DNA of 64,000 nucleotides from the NCBI RefSeq assembly GCF_001975225.1, contig NZ_CP019445.1:2232001-2296000 (forward strand), read 5' to 3'. How positions within the stretch are numbered: position 1 is the stretch's first letter; each line of letters opens with the position of its first letter. The notes under the pieces were generated by a model. It ran no database searches. It saw only the letters and a program-made list of their open reading frames with translations, and was not told where the DNA came from. The translations under genes were made by a program, and so were the position numbers. The DNA is from Kosakonia cowanii JCM 10956 = DSM 18146 (GTDB taxonomy: Bacteria; Pseudomonadota; Gammaproteobacteria; Enterobacterales; Enterobacteriaceae). Below are positions 54,122 through 64,000 of this stretch, piece by piece.

Positions 54122-54139
54122 TGTAACGTTACTCTTACG
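54122..54139 (+). promoter_or_regulatory. TyrR-like box 2 upstream of aroL
   Basis: TGTAACGTTACTCTTACG fits TGTAAA-N6-TTTACA with three mismatches. E. coli aroL is repressed by TyrR through several such boxes. Confidence 0.5.
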
Positions 54140-54220
54140 CAGCACGCGCCGTTGGTTTAGTGCTATCATCGCCATCTTATTGTTGTCCCCCAACCGGGGG
54201 CCTGGAGGAACAACCTGCTC

Positions 54221-54745
54221 ATGACGCTACCCATCTTTCTCATCGGCGCACGCGGCTGCGGTAAAACCACTGTTGGCCGGGCGCTGGCGCTGTCACAGGG
54301 CTTCCAGTTTATCGATACCGATAGCTGGTTGCAGGAAGAGGCGCAGCAGACCGTTGCGCAAATCGTAGAGCAGGAGGGGTGGGCCGGTTTTCGCGCCCGC
54401 GAAACGGCAGCACTTGAAGCCGTGACCGAACCCGCTCTGGTCATCGCCACCGGCGGCGGCATTATTCTCAGCGACTATAACCGCCGTTTTATGCGCGAGC
54501 ACGGGCGCGTGATTTACCTCTGCGCGCCGGTCGATGTGCTGGCAGGACGGCTGGAAGCCTTTCCGCAAGAGGGGCTACGCCCTACGCTGACCGGCAAGCC
54601 GATCAGCGAAGAGGTGAGCGAAGTGCTCGCCACCCGCGATGCGCTTTACCGCGATGCGGCACACTTTGTGGTGGATGCCGCGCAGCCGCCGCTGGCGGTG
54701 GTGGCAGAAATTGAGGCGGCTTTACGGCTGGCGCGCGCCAGTTAG
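54221..54745 (+). CDS. aroL: Shikimate kinase II
   Basis: 174 residues, as in E. coli. The P-loop is [21 protein letters not shown] and [10 protein letters not shown] bind shikimate, and [13 protein letters not shown] follows. It phosphorylates shikimate in aromatic amino acid synthesis. It heads the aroL-yaiA-aroM cluster and has TyrR-like boxes upstream. Confidence 0.96.
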   Translation: MTLPIFLIGARGCGKTTVGRALALSQGFQFIDTDSWLQEEAQQTVAQIVEQEGWAGFRARETAALEAVTEPALVIATGGGIILSDYNRRFMREHGRVIYLCAPVDVLAGRLEAFPQEGLRPTLTGKPISEEVSEVLATRDALYRDAAHFVVDAAQPPLAVVAEIEAALRLARAS

Positions 54746-54795
54746 CGAAACGTTTGACTATACTTATCTCTCTAACCACAAAAGGAGAATAAGCT

Positions 54796-54987
54796 ATGCC
54801 GACTAAACCGCCCTATCCGCGTGAAGCCCGTGTTGTAGCTGTTGAGAAGGGACCCAGCGACGCGACTGTCACCTGGTATGAACTGCGCGCGGATCATCCG
54901 AAGCCGGACTCATTGATCAGCGAACACCCCTCGGAGCAGGAAGCGCTGGATGCGAAAAAGCGTTACGAGGATCCCGATAAAAGCTAA
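54796..54987 (+). CDS. yaiA: Small protein YaiA
   Basis: 63 residues ([20 protein letters not shown]), the same size as E. coli YaiA, with an AAAGGAG ribosome site. It is co-transcribed with aroL in E. coli and of unknown function. Confidence 0.93.
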   Translation: MPTKPPYPREARVVAVEKGPSDATVTWYELRADHPKPDSLISEHPSEQEALDAKKRYEDPDKS

Positions 54988-55119
54988 CCCGGCGATCCCG
55001 CCAGTATGATTTCCTGAACCTTTCAGAAAGTCGCTTGCATCACATTTTTTGACTGGCTTAATGCCAGTCACTGTTTATATTCATTATTACTGGAATTTAT
55101 TAGAACACAGGAGTGGCAC

Positions 55120-55174
55120 ATTCTCTTTACACGGCGGCGGTGATCCATCCTCCGTCGGTTGTTGTGTAGAGAAT
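55120..55174 (+). other. Long hairpin in the yaiA-aroM interval
   Basis: ATTCTCT..ACAC at 55120-55132 pairs with GTGTAGAGAAT at 55164-55174 (two-base bulge) around a GC-rich centre that can fold further. The AroM start lies 38 bases downstream. It may be a leader structure or an mRNA stability element. Confidence 0.35.
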
Positions 55175-55211
55175 CATAACTAAAAGCAGTTTTGAAAGGC
55201 GGTAAGCAAAG

Positions 55212-55892
55212 ATGAGTGCGACGTTGGCGATCCTCACCATAGGTGTGGTGCCGGTAAAAGAGATCCTGCCGCTTCTGGCAGAGCATGTTTCAGAAGATCA
55301 AATCACCCATGTCAGCCTGCTGGGGAAGATGGACCCGGCACAAGTTCGTATCGATTATTGCGTTGATCCCGGCGAGACCGCCATCCCGACACGTCTGAGC
55401 GACGACAGCCTCGGCATGGTTTCGCGCCAGAAGGTGGAGCGCGATCTGCAAAGCGTGATCGAAGTGCTCGATAACCAGGGGACCTATGACGTCATTCTGC
55501 TGATGAGCACCGCCGATATCCGCGGCTTAAACGCGCGAAATGCCATTCTGATTGAACCGCAGCGCATCATTCCCCCGCTGGTTGCCTCGATTGTTGATGG
55601 TCACCAGGTCGGCGTGATTGTGCCGGTACCTGAACTGATGGCACCGCAGAAGAAGAAGTGGCAGGTGCTGGAAAAAGAGCCACTGTATGAGCTCTGCCAC
55701 CCCTATCAGGCGAGCGAGACGGAATTGATTGACGCCGGAAGAGCGCTGCTGGAACGCGGTGCCGATGTACTGATGCTCGACTGTCTTGGCTTCCATCAGC
55801 TGCATCGCGATCTGCTGCAAAAAGCGCTGGATGTCCCGGTTTTACTCTCCAATGTGCTGGTGGCGCGCCTGGCCTCAGAACTGCTGGTATAG
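55212..55892 (+). CDS. aroM: AroM family protein
   Basis: 226 residues (E. coli 225). It begins [20 protein letters not shown] and has a conserved [20 protein letters not shown] near the end, resembling Asp/Glu racemase-like folds. Its function is unknown; in E. coli it is under TyrR/TrpR control with aroL. Confidence 0.94.
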   Translation: MSATLAILTIGVVPVKEILPLLAEHVSEDQITHVSLLGKMDPAQVRIDYCVDPGETAIPTRLSDDSLGMVSRQKVERDLQSVIEVLDNQGTYDVILLMSTADIRGLNARNAILIEPQRIIPPLVASIVDGHQVGVIVPVPELMAPQKKKWQVLEKEPLYELCHPYQASETELIDAGRALLERGADVLMLDCLGFHQLHRDLLQKALDVPVLLSNVLVARLASELLV

Positions 55893-55978
55893 CCGCAGAA
55901 CGGCGCAATTTCGCGTGACATCACTTAAGCCCGGCCTCTATAGTGGTTTTCCAGTCATTTCTCTATAAGGGCCTGTTT

Positions 55979-56263
55979 ATGCTTCAAAGTAATGAATACT
56001 TTTCCGGTAAAGTGAAGTCCATTGGGTTTACCAGCAGCAGCACCGGCCGCGCCAGCGTCGGCGTGATGATGGAAGGGGAGTACACCTTCTCCACCGCGCA
56101 GCCGGAAGAGATGACGGTGGTCAGCGGCGCGCTGAATGTGCTGTTGCCAGGCGAAACCGAATGGAAAACGCATGCCGCCGGCGAAGTGTTCAATGTCCCG
56201 GGTCACAGCGAATTCCATCTGCAGGTCGCCGAGCCGAGTGCCTATCTCTGCCGTTATCTGTAA
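55979..56263 (+). CDS. ppnP: Pyrimidine/purine nucleoside phosphorylase PpnP
   Basis: 94 residues from the ATG at 55979, the same as E. coli (YaiE). It is a small cupin: [20 protein letters not shown] and [20 protein letters not shown]. Family knowledge: it phosphorolyses a broad range of nucleosides to base and ribose-1-phosphate. Confidence 0.95.
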   Translation: MLQSNEYFSGKVKSIGFTSSSTGRASVGVMMEGEYTFSTAQPEEMTVVSGALNVLLPGETEWKTHAAGEVFNVPGHSEFHLQVAEPSAYLCRYL

Positions 56264-56289
56264 CGCTTGCGCCTTCCGGCGACAAAAAA

Positions 56290-56315
56290 GCCCGGTAGCG
56301 CTGCGCTGACCGGGC
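56290..56315 (-). terminator. Terminator shared by ppnP and rdgC
   Basis: GCCCGGT and ACCGGGC arms; the AAAAAA at 56284-56289 gives a T-run for the minus-strand rdgC transcript. Confidence 0.85.
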
Positions 56316-56340
56316 CTGTGAAAGTGAGTCGCTAAAATCG

Positions 56341-57252
56341 TTAGCGCTGGGCTTCGCCGCCCAGGCCTTCCACCAGATTTTGAATCAGTGCCGCCAGCTC
56401 GCCGGTCATCAGAATAAAATCGGCATCGAAACGCTGGGCATAATCTTCCCGGTCGATATCTTCATTCTGATCGCGCAGCTCATCGCTGAACTTCAGGCGT
56501 TTTACCGAGCCATCATCACAGATCATAAACTGGATGCGCTGCTGCCAGTCGAGGGCCAGTTTGGTCACCACTTTGCCTGCTTCAATGTGCACGGCGATTT
56601 CGTCGCTCACCAGATCCTGCTTTTTCGCGCGGATCACGCCGCCATCTTCCAGCATCGCTTTCAGCTCGGCTTCGTCCAGCAGTTGGAACCCTTGCGCGAC
56701 GGTGCCGGAGCGTACCCACTCGGTCAGCGTCAGCTCAATCGGGTTTTCCATCGTCAGCGGTACGACCGGGAGAGAGCCGAGGCTTTTACGCAGCAGCGCC
56801 AGCGTATCTTCCGCTTTTTTTGCGCTGGCGCAGTCGACCATAATCAGGCCGTTGACGGTGTCGATCCACATCATCGTCTGGCTGTAGCGGCTGAAGGCGC
56901 GCGGCAGCAGCGAGTGCAGCACTTCATCTTTCAGCGCATCTTTTTCGGTTTTTTTCAGTTTGCGCGCCTGCTCGGCTTCAAGGCGGGCGATTTTCGCTTC
57001 CAGCGCCTGTTTCACCACCGGCGTCGGCAGGATTTTCTCTTCTTTACGCGCGCAGATAATAATCTGACCGTTGTTGGTGTGGGTCAGCGCTTCGCTGTGT
57101 GAGCCCATCGGTGGAACCCAACCGGTTTTCGCCATATCCTGACTACCGCATGGCGTAAACGAGAGCGGGGCGAGCTGTTTTTCCATCTCTTCCGCACGGA
57201 GCGCCACATCGCGGCTGAGACGGTATACCATTAAATTTTTGAACCACAGCAT
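56341..57252 (-). CDS. rdgC: Recombination-associated protein RdgC
   Basis: 303 residues from the ATG at 57252, the E. coli length; the frame continues upstream but into the divergent mak promoter. Conserved blocks are [40 protein letters not shown] and [20 protein letters not shown]. It is a nucleoid-associated ring dimer that limits RecA activity. Confidence 0.96.
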   Translation of the reverse strand: MLWFKNLMVYRLSRDVALRAEEMEKQLAPLSFTPCGSQDMAKTGWVPPMGSHSEALTHTNNGQIIICARKEEKILPTPVVKQALEAKIARLEAEQARKLKKTEKDALKDEVLHSLLPRAFSRYSQTMMWIDTVNGLIMVDCASAKKAEDTLALLRKSLGSLPVVPLTMENPIELTLTEWVRSGTVAQGFQLLDEAELKAMLEDGGVIRAKKQDLVSDEIAVHIEAGKVVTKLALDWQQRIQFMICDDGSVKRLKFSDELRDQNEDIDREDYAQRFDADFILMTGELAALIQNLVEGLGGEAQR

Positions 57253-57351
57253 GATTTTTTCCACGGCCTTGTCGTTAAATGCAGCGGGCATAATAGCGAA
57301 TTGTCGCCGCGCTTGCATTGCTAATGCGTGGTCCACTACGAGGAGTTTGAT

Positions 57352-58260
57352 GTGCGTATCGGTATCGATTTGGGTGGTACAAAGACAGAGATTATTGCGC
57401 TGGACGAGAGCGGCGAGACGCTGTTCCGCCATCGGCAGCCGACGCCGCGCGACTATCTGCAGACCATTGAGCTTATCGCTTCGCTGGTCGACTTAGCGGA
57501 AAAAGAGACCGGCCAGCGCGGCACGGTTGGCATGGGTATTCCGGGCTCTATCTCGCCCTATACCGGGGTGGTGAAGAACGCCAACTCCACGTGGCTCAAC
57601 GGTAAACCCTTTGATAAAGACTTAAGCCAGCGCCTTAATCGTGAAGTGCGCCTTGCGAACGATGCCAACTGTCTGGCGGTGTCGGAAGCGGTCGACGGCG
57701 CGGCAGCGGGCGCGCAGACGGTGTTTGCGGTGATTATCGGCACCGGCTGCGGCTCCGGTATTGCGCTCAATGGCCATTCGCATATCGGCGCTAACGGTAC
57801 GGCGGGCGAGTGGGGGCACAATCCGCTGCCGTGGATGGATGAGGATGAGCTGCGTTACCGTAATGAAGTGCCCTGCTATTGCGGCAAACAGGGGTGCATT
57901 GAGACCTTTATCTCCGGCACCGGGTTTGGCACCGATTACCAGCGACTGAGCGGCCAGGCGTTGAAGGGCAACGAGATTATTCGCCTGGTGAACGAGCAGG
58001 ACGCGGTTGCCGAGCTGGCGCTGAGCCGCTATGAGATGCGGCTGGCGAAATCACTGGCGCATGTGGTGAATATCCTCGATCCCGATGTGATCGTGCTGGG
58101 CGGCGGGATGAGTAATGTCGATCGTCTGTACCAGACTGTACCCGGTTTAATGCAGAAGTGGGTTTTTGGCGGCGAGTGTGAAACGCCAATCCGCAAAGCG
58201 TTGCACGGGGATTCCAGCGGCGTGCGCGGCGCCGCATGGCTCTGGCCGCAGGGGGAGTAG
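57352..58260 (+). CDS. mak: Manno(fructo)kinase
   Basis: 302 residues from the GTG at 57352 with AGGAG upstream. ROK family: the ATP loop is [12 protein letters not shown], the catalytic Asp region [19 protein letters not shown], and the zinc motif [19 protein letters not shown]. It phosphorylates fructose or mannose. In E. coli araJ lies next; here a repeat cluster stands in its place. Confidence 0.96.
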   Translation: MRIGIDLGGTKTEIIALDESGETLFRHRQPTPRDYLQTIELIASLVDLAEKETGQRGTVGMGIPGSISPYTGVVKNANSTWLNGKPFDKDLSQRLNREVRLANDANCLAVSEAVDGAAAGAQTVFAVIIGTGCGSGIALNGHSHIGANGTAGEWGHNPLPWMDEDELRYRNEVPCYCGKQGCIETFISGTGFGTDYQRLSGQALKGNEIIRLVNEQDAVAELALSRYEMRLAKSLAHVVNILDPDVIVLGGGMSNVDRLYQTVPGLMQKWVFGGECETPIRKALHGDSSGVRGAAWLWPQGE

Positions 58261-58273
58261 GCCGCGAAACCGC

Positions 58274-58308
58274 CCAGGCCGGATAAGCGGTTACGCGCCA
58301 TCCGGCAA
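58274..58308. repeat. REP unit
   Basis: CAGGCCGGATAAGCGG ... GCGCCATCCGGCA palindrome directly after mak. Confidence 0.8.
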
Positions 58309-58321
58309 TTGGACTGGATTG

Positions 58322-58666
58322 GTGGAAGGGTTCCGTTCACCAGGCGTTGGGGAGTTTCATTAATCTCTTGTGCAGTGAACGGGACAAGGGGGGGGCCGCT
58401 CCCCCCTTGTCAATCCCCGCGGCCCCGCGAGGAAATCGGTGCTGCGCACTGCGCTCACCTCCCGCGTGCCTGACTGCGGCCGGCTCGACTCGACTTGCTC
58501 GCCCGTTCCGGGACTCGCTCCCTGTCTCGGTTCGCCTCTGTCCGCCATCCATGGCGTCCAGACCTTGTCATTCACGCTCCGGCTCGCCGATTTCAGCGGG
58601 GACACAACCCCATCGCTTTCATATTGCAGATAAAAGCAAAGACGGTGTCGCTGCAGGCTCGCTTTT
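58322..58666. repeat. Interspersed repeat, copy 3 (about 345 bp)
   Basis: The third copy of the element at 30931 and 36513; it begins GTGGAAGGGTTCCGTTCACC and has the hairpin GACAAGGGGGG / CCCCCCTTGTC at 58382-58411. It is closest to copy 2, sharing the 24-base segment that copy 1 lacks. The gap mak-sbcC consists of this element, REP units and a short inverted end. Confidence 0.85.
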
Positions 58667-58863
58667 GTAGGCCGGATAAGGCGTTAGCCGCCATCCGGCA
58701 ATGGTGCCGCGGAGATAATGCCGGATGGCGCGTACCGCTTATCCGGCCTACGCGGTTTCAGCGGCATGATGCCGCTGCCTACTGCACCTGGTGAACGGAA
58801 CCATTCCACCAGTGCAACATGCCGCACCCATTGCCGGATGGCGGCTACGCCTTATCCGGCCTA
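58667..58863. repeat. BIME cluster overlapping the sbcC stop
   Basis: REP units at 58667, 58719-58751 and 58832-58863; the last one reaches into the sbcC stop codon. Between them lies the 24-base inverted end listed next. Confidence 0.85.
58787..58810 (-). repeat. Inverted copy of the interspersed-repeat terminus
   Basis: The 24 bases here are the exact reverse complement of 36512-36535, the start of copy 2, and differ by one base from the start of copy 3 at 58321. This gives copy 3 an inverted-repeat end about 490 bp from its start. Confidence 0.8.
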
Positions 58864-61800
58864 CTGCACCGCATACTTCCCATCCAGCTTGCTGTAGCCA
58901 AGCCCGTTTATCTTCTTCACCTTAATCTGCACCGGAATTCGCTCCTTCATCGCCTCGACGTGGCTTATCACGCCGATGGTTTTGCCGGTGGCATTTAACG
59001 CATCGAGCGCATCCAGTGCCGTATCCAGCGTTTCACTATCCAGCGTGCCGAAGCCCTCATCGAGGAACAGCGAATCAATACGCGTTTTGTGGCTCACCAG
59101 ATCGGATAGCGCCAGCGCCAGCGCAAGGCTCACCAGGAAGCTTTCGCCGCCGGAGAGCGTGCGGGTATCGCGCACCGCATCCGCCTGCCAGGTATCGACC
59201 ACCTCCAGCTCCAGCGCATCGCTCACTTTGCGTTTGAGCAGATAGCGCCCGTGCAGGCGGGTCAGCTGGTTATTTGCCAGCCAGACCAGGTTATCCAGCG
59301 TCAGCCCCTGGGCGAACTTACGGAACTTATCCCCCTCTTTGGAGCCAATCAGCGCATTGAGATGGCCCCAGTCATCGCAGCGGGCGCTGGCGTGCTCAAT
59401 CTGCTGTAGCACTGTCTGCTGGCGTTTGCGGTTATCCGTATCCTGTTTCAGCTGCTGGCGCACCTCGCCCTGGCTGGTGGTGTTCTCGCGCAGCTGTCGT
59501 GCAAGCTGCTCCAGCGTCGGAGCGGTGCTCTCCACGCTGGCATCCGCCGCAAGCCCGGCGGGGCGCTGCTGCTGATGGTCAGTGAGCGCCTGCTCTGCGC
59601 TTGCCGCCAGTGCCTGTTTCTGCTGGCAATCGCTCTCCAGCGTCTGGCGCAGCTGCGCAAGGCGTTGATGTTCGCCATCATCAAGCAGGGCGCGCAGGAA
59701 GGCGTCGCGATCGTCAAAAATGCTCGCCGCCAGCGCATCGTTAAATGCCTGCTCAGATTGACGCTCGCTCTCCGCCACCTGCGCCAGTTGCTGATGCAGG
59801 GTTTGCCACTGGCTTTGCAGCGCCAGGCAGGCATCGTGCACTTTGCGCCACCCCTCCAGCGCCACGCGTGCTTCGCCAACGGCGATATCGTCTTCGGGCA
59901 GCGTGTCGAGGATTGGCGCCAACTGCGCCAGCTGCTCCTGCAACGCGGTAAGCTGCTGCTGATGCGCCTGCCACTGCTGCGCTTCATCGGCGCGCGCGGC
60001 CAGCCACGACGCTTCGTCATCTTCGGCGGGCAGCGCCAGGTCGAGTGCTGCAAGGGTGGCGGCCAGGCTTTCGCGGCGGCGCTCAACCGCCTGCTGATAC
60101 TGCTCGCTCTGCTGGCGCAGCTCATTGATCTGTTGTTGCAGGGTGAGGCGCTGATTGAGCAAGTAAAGCTGATGCTCGTAGGCATCCTGCGCGCTTTGCC
60201 AGCTGTTGAGATCGCGCTGCGGCTCAAGGGTAACGTTCAGCGCGGCGCAGGCCTTTGCCCACGCCTCAAGCCAGCTGCGCTCCTCTTCCTCAAGCAGTTT
60301 CGCTTCGCGCTCATCTTTCTCGTAACGCTCGGCGAGGCCTTTTAGCCGCTCACCGAGCGCCACGCCCGCCTCCTTCATCGTGCGCACTTCCAGATCGAGT
60401 GCATTAAAGCGCGTCTGGTTTACGCCCGGCTCGATGGCCTGATAGTGGGCGACCGCCGGGTGCTCCGTTGCGCCGCACAGCGGGCAGGGGTGGCCAGGCT
60501 GGAGGCGCGCGCGCTCGCTTTCGAGATCCTTAATCCGGCTCTCCAGCTCGCAAATGGTGCGCACCTCGCTCAGTAACTGATTCTTCTCTTTATAGAGCTC
60601 GCGTTTGCGCGCCAGCTCGGCGGTCAGTTTCTCCTGCTCCGCTTTCAGATCCAGCAGGCTCTGCTGGCGCTGGCTCAACTGCTTGCGCAGCGGCGCGTAG
60701 CGGGCGTGCAGGGCGGTAAGCTGCTGGCGCAGCGGGCGGTTTTGCGCGCAGAGCGCCATCGCCGCCGCCGTCTCCTCAAGGCTCATCTCAAGGGTGGAGA
60801 GTGGCAACGTGCGCAGGCGCTCCTGCTGACTCTGCACCCGCTGCTGCGCCGCGAGCCACTGCTTTTTCTCCTCCGCCAGCTGGCTGAAGAGCGCTCGCCA
60901 GCCGGTTAATTCACTCTGCCAGCGCTGGAAGCGGGCATGCTCGTTTAACCACGTCTCCAGGATTTGCCGCGACGCAAGCAGCGAGGCTTGCTGCTGCGCG
61001 GCGCTGGCGCGTATCTGCGCGCGTTGTAACAGGCTGGCCTGTAAGCGAGTATTCACTTCCTCGCTCTGCGTGCGGGTACGCGTCAGGGTTTTACGCTGCT
61101 CTTCAAGCCGCTCCCACAGCGGGCGAAGCTGCTGCGCCGGTTGCGCCAGTTCAAGAGCCGCAAGCTGCGGCCTGGCGTCATTACGAGCCTGCAGCGCCTG
61201 CGCCAGCGTCGCTTTCGCCCGCCCGCGCGCCGCTTGTAGCTCCGCTTCGCGGCTGAGCCACTGTGCCTGCGCCTGCGCACTGCGCTGGGCGCTCAGCAGC
61301 GTCTGCTCTTCGTCAGTCAGTACTTGCAAACGTTGCTCAAGCTGCGCCCGCTGCTCGGTATCCAGCAGAACGACGCCCTCGGCCTGCGCGCGCAGCTGTT
61401 CCAGCTCGCCTTTGGCGCTTTTATGCTTCTCAAACACCATCGCCGAAATCTGCCCGTAGATCTCGGTGCCGGTCAGCTCCTCGAGCAGTTCGGCGCGCTC
61501 GCGCGGTTTGGCATTGAGGAATGCGGCGAACTGCCCCTGCGAGAGCAGCATTGAGCGGGTGAAACGGCCATAATCCAGCCCGGTGAGGGAGGCGGTGAGA
61601 TCGAGCTTATCTTTGACTTTATCGGCGAGGATCTTCCCTGTTTCGCAAAGTGCCAGCTCGACGCGCGGGGCCTGCAAATTGCCATCCGCCAGCCCGCGGG
61701 CGCGCGTCTGGCTCCAGAAGGCGCGATAGGCAACCCCTTTGACTTCAAACTCCACCTCCGCCAGACACTCGGCGGTATCGCGGGTCATCAGGTCGTTTTG

Positions 61801-62001
61801 CGACTGTGACAGGGTGCTGAGGCGCGGCGTTTCGTGATAGAGAGCAAGGCAGATTGCATCCAGCAGGGTGGTTTTCCCGGCCCCGGTGGCACCGGTAATG
61901 GCGAACAGCCCGTTGCTGGCGAAGGGCTCTTCGGTAAAGTCGATTTTCCACTCGCCTTTCAACGAGTTGATATTTTTCAGCCGTAAACTGAGGATCTTCA
62001 T
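58861..62001 (-). CDS. sbcC: Exonuclease subunit SbcC
   Basis: 1046 residues, SMC-like. Walker A is [20 protein letters not shown], followed by long coiled coils with the zinc hook [12 protein letters not shown] near the middle, then the signature [20 protein letters not shown] and Walker [12 protein letters not shown]. With SbcD it cleaves DNA hairpins and protein-blocked ends. The start overlaps the sbcD stop by four bases. Confidence 0.97.
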   Translation of the reverse strand: MKILSLRLKNINSLKGEWKIDFTEEPFASNGLFAITGATGAGKTTLLDAICLALYHETPRLSTLSQSQNDLMTRDTAECLAEVEFEVKGVAYRAFWSQTRARGLADGNLQAPRVELALCETGKILADKVKDKLDLTASLTGLDYGRFTRSMLLSQGQFAAFLNAKPRERAELLEELTGTEIYGQISAMVFEKHKSAKGELEQLRAQAEGVVLLDTEQRAQLEQRLQVLTDEEQTLLSAQRSAQAQAQWLSREAELQAARGRAKATLAQALQARNDARPQLAALELAQPAQQLRPLWERLEEQRKTLTRTRTQSEEVNTRLQASLLQRAQIRASAAQQQASLLASRQILETWLNEHARFQRWQSELTGWRALFSQLAEEKKQWLAAQQRVQSQQERLRTLPLSTLEMSLEETAAAMALCAQNRPLRQQLTALHARYAPLRKQLSQRQQSLLDLKAEQEKLTAELARKRELYKEKNQLLSEVRTICELESRIKDLESERARLQPGHPCPLCGATEHPAVAHYQAIEPGVNQTRFNALDLEVRTMKEAGVALGERLKGLAERYEKDEREAKLLEEEERSWLEAWAKACAALNVTLEPQRDLNSWQSAQDAYEHQLYLLNQRLTLQQQINELRQQSEQYQQAVERRRESLAATLAALDLALPAEDDEASWLAARADEAQQWQAHQQQLTALQEQLAQLAPILDTLPEDDIAVGEARVALEGWRKVHDACLALQSQWQTLHQQLAQVAESERQSEQAFNDALAASIFDDRDAFLRALLDDGEHQRLAQLRQTLESDCQQKQALAASAEQALTDHQQQRPAGLAADASVESTAPTLEQLARQLRENTTSQGEVRQQLKQDTDNRKRQQTVLQQIEHASARCDDWGHLNALIGSKEGDKFRKFAQGLTLDNLVWLANNQLTRLHGRYLLKRKVSDALELEVVDTWQADAVRDTRTLSGGESFLVSLALALALSDLVSHKTRIDSLFLDEGFGTLDSETLDTALDALDALNATGKTIGVISHVEAMKERIPVQIKVKKINGLGYSKLDGKYAVQ

Positions 62002-63200
62002 GCGTCATTCTCCTCATCCAGCGCCTGACGGGTCTCGCTGAACAGCGTATGTAAGCGCGCACTCTGCATCTCGTCGAGCTCCTCCTGTGCCAGCCTGCGG
62101 TCAAAGACCTCTTCCACTTTTAATTCGCTTAAGGTTTCGCGAAGCTCGCCTGCCATCAGGCGATTACGCAGTTCGCGGCTGCGGCGTAACAGCAGCACTT
62201 CAACGGGCAGATCTTCGGTTACCTGCTGGATTTTGCGCTGCATATCGACCAGATAGTCGCTGCTGACAATCTCAATATCGAGCCACACCGGCGGCGTGCT
62301 GGGCGCATCGCGCCACTGCTCAAGCTGACGGCAGATATCGGCAAACTCGCCCTTAATCACCGCCAGCGGCTGAGTGGCGGGCACGTCAAGCGTGGTCACC
62401 TCTGCCAGCTTGCCGTCAGCGAATGTCACCAGATTGACACCTTTACTTTTTCCGGTCTCATCAAAGCTGAGGGGAATCGGCGAGCCGCAGTAGCGAATAT
62501 GCTCCGTGCCGCCGATTTTCTGCGCGCGATGGATATGGCCGAGCGCGATGTAATCCGCCGGGGGAAAGTTTTGTGCAGGGAAAGCATCCAGCGTGCCGAT
62601 ATAGATATCACGCACCGCGTCACTTTTACTGGCGCCGACGGTAGTCAAATGGCCGCTGGCGATAATCGGTAACGGCTTATCGCCGCGCAGGTCGCAGGCG
62701 GCCTGATACTGCTGCTGGTAGTAGTCGGTGATGGCTGCCAGCAGGTGCTGCTGTTTTTGCTGCCCGGACATCCCCGCCTGGCTGACGGTAATGTCGCGCG
62801 GGCGCAGAAAGGGCACCGGGCAGAAGACCGCGCCGGGTTCGCCGTCGCGGCGATAGAGCAGAAACGGCGCAACGCCTGCGCTGGCAACCACGGTGGTGTT
62901 GAGATAAGCGAGGATCTCTTTTGATTCATTGAGGGTCGCCACAGAGTCATGGTTGCCTGCCAGCACGATTAGCTGGCAGCCGGTGCGCTGCAAATTGACC
63001 ACAAAGCGGTTATAGAGCTCGCGGGCGTAACTTGGTGGCGATCCGGTATCGAAAATGTCGCCCGCCACCACGATAGCGTCGACCTGCTGCTGCTCGGCCG
63101 TGGTTAACAGCCAGTCAAGAAAAGCGCTGTGCTCGGCGGCGCGGCTTTTGCTGTAGAAGTTTTGGCCGAGATGCCAGTCCGATGTGTGAAGAATGCGCAT
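61998..63200 (-). CDS. sbcD: Exonuclease subunit SbcD
   Basis: 400 residues from the ATG at 63200, the E. coli length. Phosphoesterase motifs are [35 protein letters not shown] and [13 protein letters not shown]. It is the metal-dependent nuclease partner of SbcC and is divergent from phoB. Confidence 0.97.
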   Translation of the reverse strand: MRILHTSDWHLGQNFYSKSRAAEHSAFLDWLLTTAEQQQVDAIVVAGDIFDTGSPPSYARELYNRFVVNLQRTGCQLIVLAGNHDSVATLNESKEILAYLNTTVVASAGVAPFLLYRRDGEPGAVFCPVPFLRPRDITVSQAGMSGQQKQQHLLAAITDYYQQQYQAACDLRGDKPLPIIASGHLTTVGASKSDAVRDIYIGTLDAFPAQNFPPADYIALGHIHRAQKIGGTEHIRYCGSPIPLSFDETGKSKGVNLVTFADGKLAEVTTLDVPATQPLAVIKGEFADICRQLEQWRDAPSTPPVWLDIEIVSSDYLVDMQRKIQQVTEDLPVEVLLLRRSRELRNRLMAGELRETLSELKVEEVFDRRLAQEELDEMQSARLHTLFSETRQALDEENDA

Positions 63201-63321
63201 AGTGGTCCCGTGGCAAAAAAGCATAACGGCGATTATAAACATTAAGCGGGTCAGGGACATCGCCTGGCGCAAATTTGCGTTGTCACAATCGCGCGGGCTG
63301 GGTCATATAGCGGTCATGTTA

Positions 63322-63349
63322 TTCATAAATCTGTCATAAAACTGACGCA
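63322..63349 (+). promoter_or_regulatory. Pho box of the phoB promoter
   Basis: TTCATAAATCTGTCATAA followed by AACTGACGCA gives tandem PhoB half-sites, nearly identical to those before E. coli phoB; autoregulation is expected. Confidence 0.88.
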
Positions 63350-63397
63350 TAATGGCGACGCTATTTATACTGCAGACTAATTAATACAGGGCGAATG

Positions 63398-64000
63398 ATG
63401 GCGAGACGAATTCTGGTCGTGGAAGACGAAGCACCGATCCGTGAAATGGTGTGCTTTGTGCTCGAACAAAATGGTTTTCAGCCGGTTGAAGCTGAAGATT
63501 TTGACAGCGCGGTAAACCAGCTTAATGAACCCTGGCCGGATCTGGTGCTGCTGGACTGGATGTTACCCGGCGGGTCCGGCATTCAATTTATCAAGCACCT
63601 GAAGCGCGAAGCGATGACCCGCGATATTCCGGTGATGATGCTCACCGCGCGCGGTGAAGAGGAAGATCGCGTTCGCGGCCTTGAGACGGGCGCCGATGAT
63701 TACATCACCAAGCCCTTCTCGCCGAAAGAGCTGGTGGCGCGCATTAAAGCCGTGATGCGCCGCATTTCGCCGATGGCGGTGGAAGAGGTGATTGAGATGC
63801 AGGGCTTAAGCCTTGATCCCTCCTCCCATCGCGTTATGACCGGCGAAAATCCCCTCGATATGGGCCCCACCGAATTTAAACTCTTACACTTCTTTATGAC
63901 CCACCCGGAGCGCGTTTACAGCCGCGAACAGCTGCTGAACCACGTCTGGGGCACCAATGTCTATGTTGAAGACAGAACCGTAGACGTGCATATTCGTCGT
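63398..64000 (+). CDS. phoB: Phosphate regulon response regulator PhoB, 3' end outside window
   Basis: The first 201 codons are in view (E. coli 229). [20 protein letters not shown] starts the receiver domain, with phospho-Asp in [10 protein letters not shown], then [11 protein letters not shown] and [10 protein letters not shown]. The OmpR-type winged helix begins near [10 protein letters not shown] and is cut at [10 protein letters not shown]. The preceding ATG at 63395 would add one residue. It activates phoA and the rest of the Pho regulon. Confidence 0.97.
   Translation, partial: MARRILVVEDEAPIREMVCFVLEQNGFQPVEAEDFDSAVNQLNEPWPDLVLLDWMLPGGSGIQFIKHLKREAMTRDIPVMMLTARGEEEDRVRGLETGADDYITKPFSPKELVARIKAVMRRISPMAVEEVIEMQGLSLDPSSHRVMTGENPLDMGPTEFKLLHFFMTHPERVYSREQLLNHVWGTNVYVEDRTVDVHIRR

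Noticed and set aside
1..64000. CRISPR arrays, tRNA, rRNA, insertion sequences with transposase
   Set aside because: None was recognised. The only regular repeats are REP/BIME units, the 320-345 bp element and the kptA tail duplicate.

Overview
The window is about 64 kb of chromosome from a member of the Enterobacteriaceae. The right half (about 39.0-64.0 kb) follows the gene order of the E. coli hemB-phoB region almost gene for gene: hemB, ampH, sbmA, yaiW, yaiY, yaiZ, ddlA, iraP, phoA, psiF, proC, yaiI, aroL, yaiA, aroM, ppnP, rdgC, mak, sbcC, sbcD, phoB. GC-rich codon use, BIME/REP clusters and accessory loci (a heme-uptake operon, an OlsF-like acyltransferase) suggest a Kosakonia/Enterobacter/Phytobacter-type organism rather than E. 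coli itself. That genus guess is inference.

Left end (1-13.9 kb): the 3' part of a very large cdiA gene (FHA repeats, YP domain, pretoxin/VENN, variable toxin tip) is followed by its probable immunity gene. Next comes an AT-rich array of orphan immunity genes. Most are preceded by a short in-frame remnant that looks like the 3' end of a lost toxin gene, one is barstar-like, two are paralogues, and at least two are frameshifted. A symE-like remnant and a duplicated 3' end of kptA lie inside the array. The second kptA 3' end, attached to intact kptA, closes it at about 14 kb.

14-24 kb: kptA, small hypotheticals, an Imm10-like gene, a histidine phosphatase, and a five-gene molybdo-flavoenzyme operon (paoA-paoB-paoC-xdhC/paoD-mocA-like). 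PaoA here has no Tat leader. Zur-controlled zinT, a KGG-repeat stress protein and a 25-residue ORF follow.

23.7-30.9 kb: a Fur-boxed heme acquisition locus with hutX, a SelW-like protein, an outer-membrane receptor, hemS, hmuT (broken by two frameshifts), hmuU and hmuV.

31-39 kb: a GT8 glycosyltransferase plus FAD sugar-lactone-oxidase-like pair, a D-2-hydroxyacid dehydrogenase, a PncC-like amidohydrolase, a YetF/DUF421 membrane protein with partner, and an OlsF-like double acyltransferase.

Regulation visible in sequence: pho boxes before phoA and phoB, a Zur box before zinT, two Fur boxes in the heme locus, and TyrR-like boxes before aroL. Relative to E. coli, dgcC is replaced by a Rieske-FAD oxidoreductase, araJ by a repeat cluster, and an extensin-like gene plus an MdtG-like transporter sit between ddlA and iraP.

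The least explained structure is a 320-345 bp non-coding repeat present three times (about 30.9, 36.5 and 58.3 kb). Each copy is embedded in REP clusters and carries a strong hairpin whose arms change in a compensatory way between copies.
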